Source: DASSBG01 sp965651365 (GTDB taxonomy: Bacteria > Pseudomonadota > Gammaproteobacteria > Xanthomonadales > Rhodanobacteraceae). From it: a stretch of DNA of 6,723 bases. The position numbers and the translations under genes are program-made. Positions 5,701-6,723 of the stretch are shown here, piece after piece. The stretch lies in assembly GCA_965651365.1 (NCBI GenBank), contig CBFGSA010000138.1, positions 1 through 6,723 of the forward strand, given 5' to 3'. Under the pieces are notes generated by a model that saw nothing but the letters and a program-made list of their open reading frames with translations, was not told where the DNA came from and made no database searches. Each line of letters opens with the position of its first letter. The first letter of the stretch is position 1.

Positions 5701-6723
5701 TGATCTGCGCCTGCGGTTCCAGCACCACGGCATAGTCGCCGGTGTCGGGAATGGTGCCGCCCGAGGTCAGTGCGGCCAGCCGCGCGCCGCGCCGCGCGCG
5801 CAGGCGGCGGTTGACGGCATCGCGGTGCAGCCAGGCGCCGCGCATGCCGCGCTGGGTGTTGATGCCTTCGGTCAGCACCCGCACTATCGAATCGAAATCG
5901 GCGCGTGCCAGCTTGCGGTACGGCCAGGCATGGCGTACCGCATCGAACAGCGCATCCTCGTCCCATTCGGTGGCCGCGACCTCGGCCACGATCTGCTGCG
6001 CCAGCACGTCCAGCGGCTGCTCGGGGATGACCAGGGCATCGAGCTCGTCGCGGCGCACGGCATCAAGCAGGGCCGTGCATTCGACCAGGTCATCCAGCGT
6101 GACCGGAAACAGCCGGCCCCTGGGCGTGGCGCCCACGGCATGGCCGGAGCGACCCACCCGCTGCAGGAAGGCCGCGATCGAGCGCGGCGAGCCGAGCTGG
6201 CAGACCAGATCGACCTCGCCGATGTCGATGCCGAGTTCCAGCGAGGCGGTGGCGACCAGCACGCGCAGCTCGCCGCGCTTGAGGCGCTGTTCGGCCTTGA
6301 GCCGGTGTTCCCTGGACAGGCTGCCATGGTGTGCCGCCACTATTTCGGGACCGAGCTGTTCGGCGAGCTGGCGCGCGGCGCGTTCGGCCATGCGCCGGGT
6401 GTTGACGAATACCAGGGTGGTACGGTGCGCCTGCACCAGTTCGACGATGCGCCGGTAAACCAGACCCCAGGCATCGTTCGACATCACGGCGCCCAGGGGT
6501 ACCGGCGGCACTTCCAGCGCCAGATCGCGCTCGCGGCTGTAGCCGACGTTGATGATGGCGCAGGTTTGCGCTGGCCGGACAGTTGGGGAGCGGGCCGTGC
6601 TCTTCGCGTCATCCTGGGGCCGCCGAAGGCGGAACCCGGGATCCTCGAAACCCCCGTCATCCTGGGGTCGCCGAAGGCGGAACCCGGGATCCTCGAAACC
6701 TCCGTCATCCTGGGGCCGCCGAA
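2723..6723 (-). CDS. lhr: Lhr-type large ATP-dependent helicase, N-terminus beyond window
   Basis: The frame is open from the right edge to a TGA at 2725-2723, giving 1332 visible codons. Lhr is a superfamily 2, 3'-to-5' DNA and RNA:DNA helicase linked to DNA repair. Visible residues, counted from 6721: 1-38 repeat-encoded; 49-80 linker into RecA2 (RPAQTCAIINVGYSRERD, LALEVPPVPLGAVMS); 101-109 motif IV (TTLVFVNTR); 154-166 motif V (VLVATASLELGID); 187-194 motif VI (QRVGRSGH, arginine finger region). A winged helix and the DEAD/H-associated region follow, with GDIFQLGNQSYRILRVE near 355 and HTPFGSRINRAWGLAL near 475. The C-terminal part has HHLRGPDAL near 960, in the winged-helix region likened to AlkZ, and ends with GRFIDGLVGEQFALPEAV near 1210 and DPLNLVG near 1249, hallmarks of full-length Lhr. 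RecA1 with Walker A and the DExH box is off the right edge. The GTG at 6511 is not the true start, because family sequence continues upstream of it. Two palindromic repeats are translated within the protein. No frameshift or stop is seen. Confidence 0.95.
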   Translation of the reverse strand, partial: RRPQDDGGFEDPGFRLRRPQDDGGFEDPGFRLRRPQDDAKSTARSPTVRPAQTCAIINVGYSRERDLALEVPPVPLGAVMSNDAWGLVYRRIVELVQAHRTTLVFVNTRRMAERAARQLAEQLGPEIVAAHHGSLSREHRLKAEQRLKRGELRVLVATASLELGIDIGEVDLVCQLGSPRSIAAFLQRVGRSGHAVGATPRGRLFPVTLDDLVECTALLDAVRRDELDALVIPEQPLDVLAQQIVAEVAATEWDEDALFDAVRHAWPYRKLARADFDSIVRVLTEGINTQRGMRGAWLHRDAVNRRLRARRGARLAALTSGGTIPDTGDYAVVLEPQAQIIGSLNEDFAIESMAGDIFQLGNQSYRILRVERDRIRVEDAHGAPPSIPFWIGEAPGRSDELSQAVSRLRDIIGQVLTDKGRDDAQAWLVNEPGLDPAAATQLAAYLDDSRAALGTLPTQQHVVLERFFDDSGGMQLVIHTPFGSRINRAWGLALRKRFCRSFNFELQAAATEDAIVLSLSTAHSFALDEVPRYLKAASAEQVLVQALLDAPLFPVRWRWAATTALALPRFQGGKKVPAALQRMKSEDLLASVFPDQVACLENIVGEREIPDHPLVAQTLHDCLHEAMDVNGLLAVLRGLASGAIAVTARDLPAPSPLAGGVLNAAPYAFLDDAPLEERRTRAVQSRYTGAAAAGDLGRLDAAAIARVRTEAWPAPRDREEMHEALMTLGGITADEANAAGNWSNWLEALVRDQRATLLQIPENVLRHPGAAEGGTRDPLFSSVMPLGFSTSSRIQDGSRVPRCARPQDDEELQASAQRQIWTAAERLPQWQALHPGCTMQAGIAAPAEYAAQVWTRDDALRELLRARLGALGPSTAAQLADQLGVDLAPVNTALAAMLREGSLMHGGFSPGGNADEWCERHLLARIHRYTIGRLRKEIEPVSRRDYMRFLLEWQHVGEAHHLRGPDALASVLTQLEGFEAAAGAWEQSILAARIADYEPAWLDDLCRAGRLVWMRLRPPANPDTTPHANRPVRATPVVLLSRRSQRLWTALANAAQESPAVSSRAGAVIEALQAGGALFFEELREDTGLLETELENALGELVAAGRIHADSFAGLRALLLPGSKRKNRRHRRMRHHALNGIADAGRWALLRTSGGNAQEESSVEHVVQVLLRRYGVLCWRLLEREPQWLPPWRELKRVCQRLEARGDIRGGRFIDGLVGEQFALPEAVELLRKTRHRPHDDTITVVSGSDPLNLVGTLIAGDKIPARPDTRIAWRNGIPVAARVAGKFTPLVELAPATTQLAQRAMQNHKRLTSAAAPFSGSSKASPLQQEW
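4295..4425. repeat. Compound palindromic (BIME-like) repeat inside lhr
   Basis: A 131-bp element with inverted ends: GTCATCCTGGGGCCG at the left, and CCCCGGGATGAC closing the right. The right half is a near-perfect hairpin: ATCCCGGG (4391-4398) pairs with CCCGGGAT (4415-4422), and inside it CCGCC (4401-4405) pairs with GGCGG (4409-4413) around TTC. The left half carries a diverged unit in the opposite orientation (ATCCTGGGG at 4299, AACCCGGGAT at 4322). The spacer has its own hairpin, TTCTCGA (4342-4348) with TCGAGAA (4354-4360). The lhr frame crosses the whole element without a stop, adding roughly 45-50 residues (including AAEGGTRDP and DGSRVPRCARPQDDE) between LLQIPEN and RQIWTAAERLP. No target-site duplication is evident. 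It resembles REP/BIME or MITE-type elements; no transposase is present. Confidence 0.85.
6608..6723. repeat. 48-bp tandem palindromic repeat inside lhr, runs off edge
   Basis: There are two full 48-bp units (6608-6655 and 6656-6703) and the first 20 bp of a third, each beginning GTCATCCTGGGG. The two full units differ at only two positions, both C to T in the second. Each unit is an imperfect hairpin: in the first, ATCCTGGG (6611-6618) pairs with CCCGGGAT (6635-6642), and CCGCC with GGCGG around GAA (6620-6632). The period is 16 codons, so the lhr frame is kept and reads DDGGFEDPGFRLRRPQ per unit. The array ends just before the linker into the second RecA domain. The units belong to the same family as the halves of the element at 4295-4425. 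The total copy number cannot be seen. Confidence 0.92.

Noticed and set aside
6484..6708. Minus-strand 74-codon frame with repeated SRIPGSAFG peptides
   Set aside because: It is the other open frame of the 48-bp repeat, overlapping lhr on the same strand. The peptide repeats simply reflect the DNA repeat, and past the array the frame turns into a shadow of Lhr sequence.
6608..6723. Tandem repeats as a CRISPR array
   Set aside because: The 48-bp units abut with no unique spacers between them and are translated in frame within lhr. No cas gene is visible.

Overview
The window comes from a GC-rich bacterial chromosome. Codons ending in G or C, Shine-Dalgarno-type signals and the strong resemblance of the large helicase to the proteobacterial Lhr form all point to a gammaproteobacterium, most likely the Xanthomonadales/Lysobacterales. 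That placement is an inference from recalled family resemblance, not from a search.

Layout, left to right. (1) Positions 1-2228, minus strand: the first 742 codons of a secreted RHS/YD-repeat protein, with an intact signal peptide and a strong ribosome binding site; its C-terminal part lies beyond the left edge. (2) Positions 2229-2378: a short AT-rich divergent intergenic region with a likely promoter for the RHS gene and a perfect 10-bp AT palindrome. (3) Positions 2379-2666, plus strand (a TTG start at 2355 is possible): a small XRE-type helix-turn-helix regulator with an AT-hook-like tail and more A/T-ending codons than its neighbours. (4) Positions 2667-2722: a short gap between convergent genes. 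(5) Positions 2723-6723, minus strand: most of lhr, a very large ATP-dependent helicase. Its first RecA domain lies beyond the right edge; the second RecA domain, the DEAD/H-associated region and the whole C-terminal region are here.

The most unusual content is inside lhr. The gene carries two separate insertions of one family of GC-rich palindromic repeats, and both keep the reading frame open. One (4295-4425) is a compound element: two hairpin units in inverted orientation around a spacer that holds a third hairpin. The other (6608 to the right edge) is a tandem array with a period of exactly 48 bp (16 codons), just upstream of the second RecA domain. They resemble in concept REP/BIME elements and the Rickettsia palindromic elements that are translated within proteins. 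Each insertion adds an extra peptide outside the helicase motifs.

The three genes do not form an obvious pathway. The regulator may control itself and the divergent RHS gene through the AT-rich intergenic region (inference). lhr is a convergent neighbour with an independent role in DNA repair.
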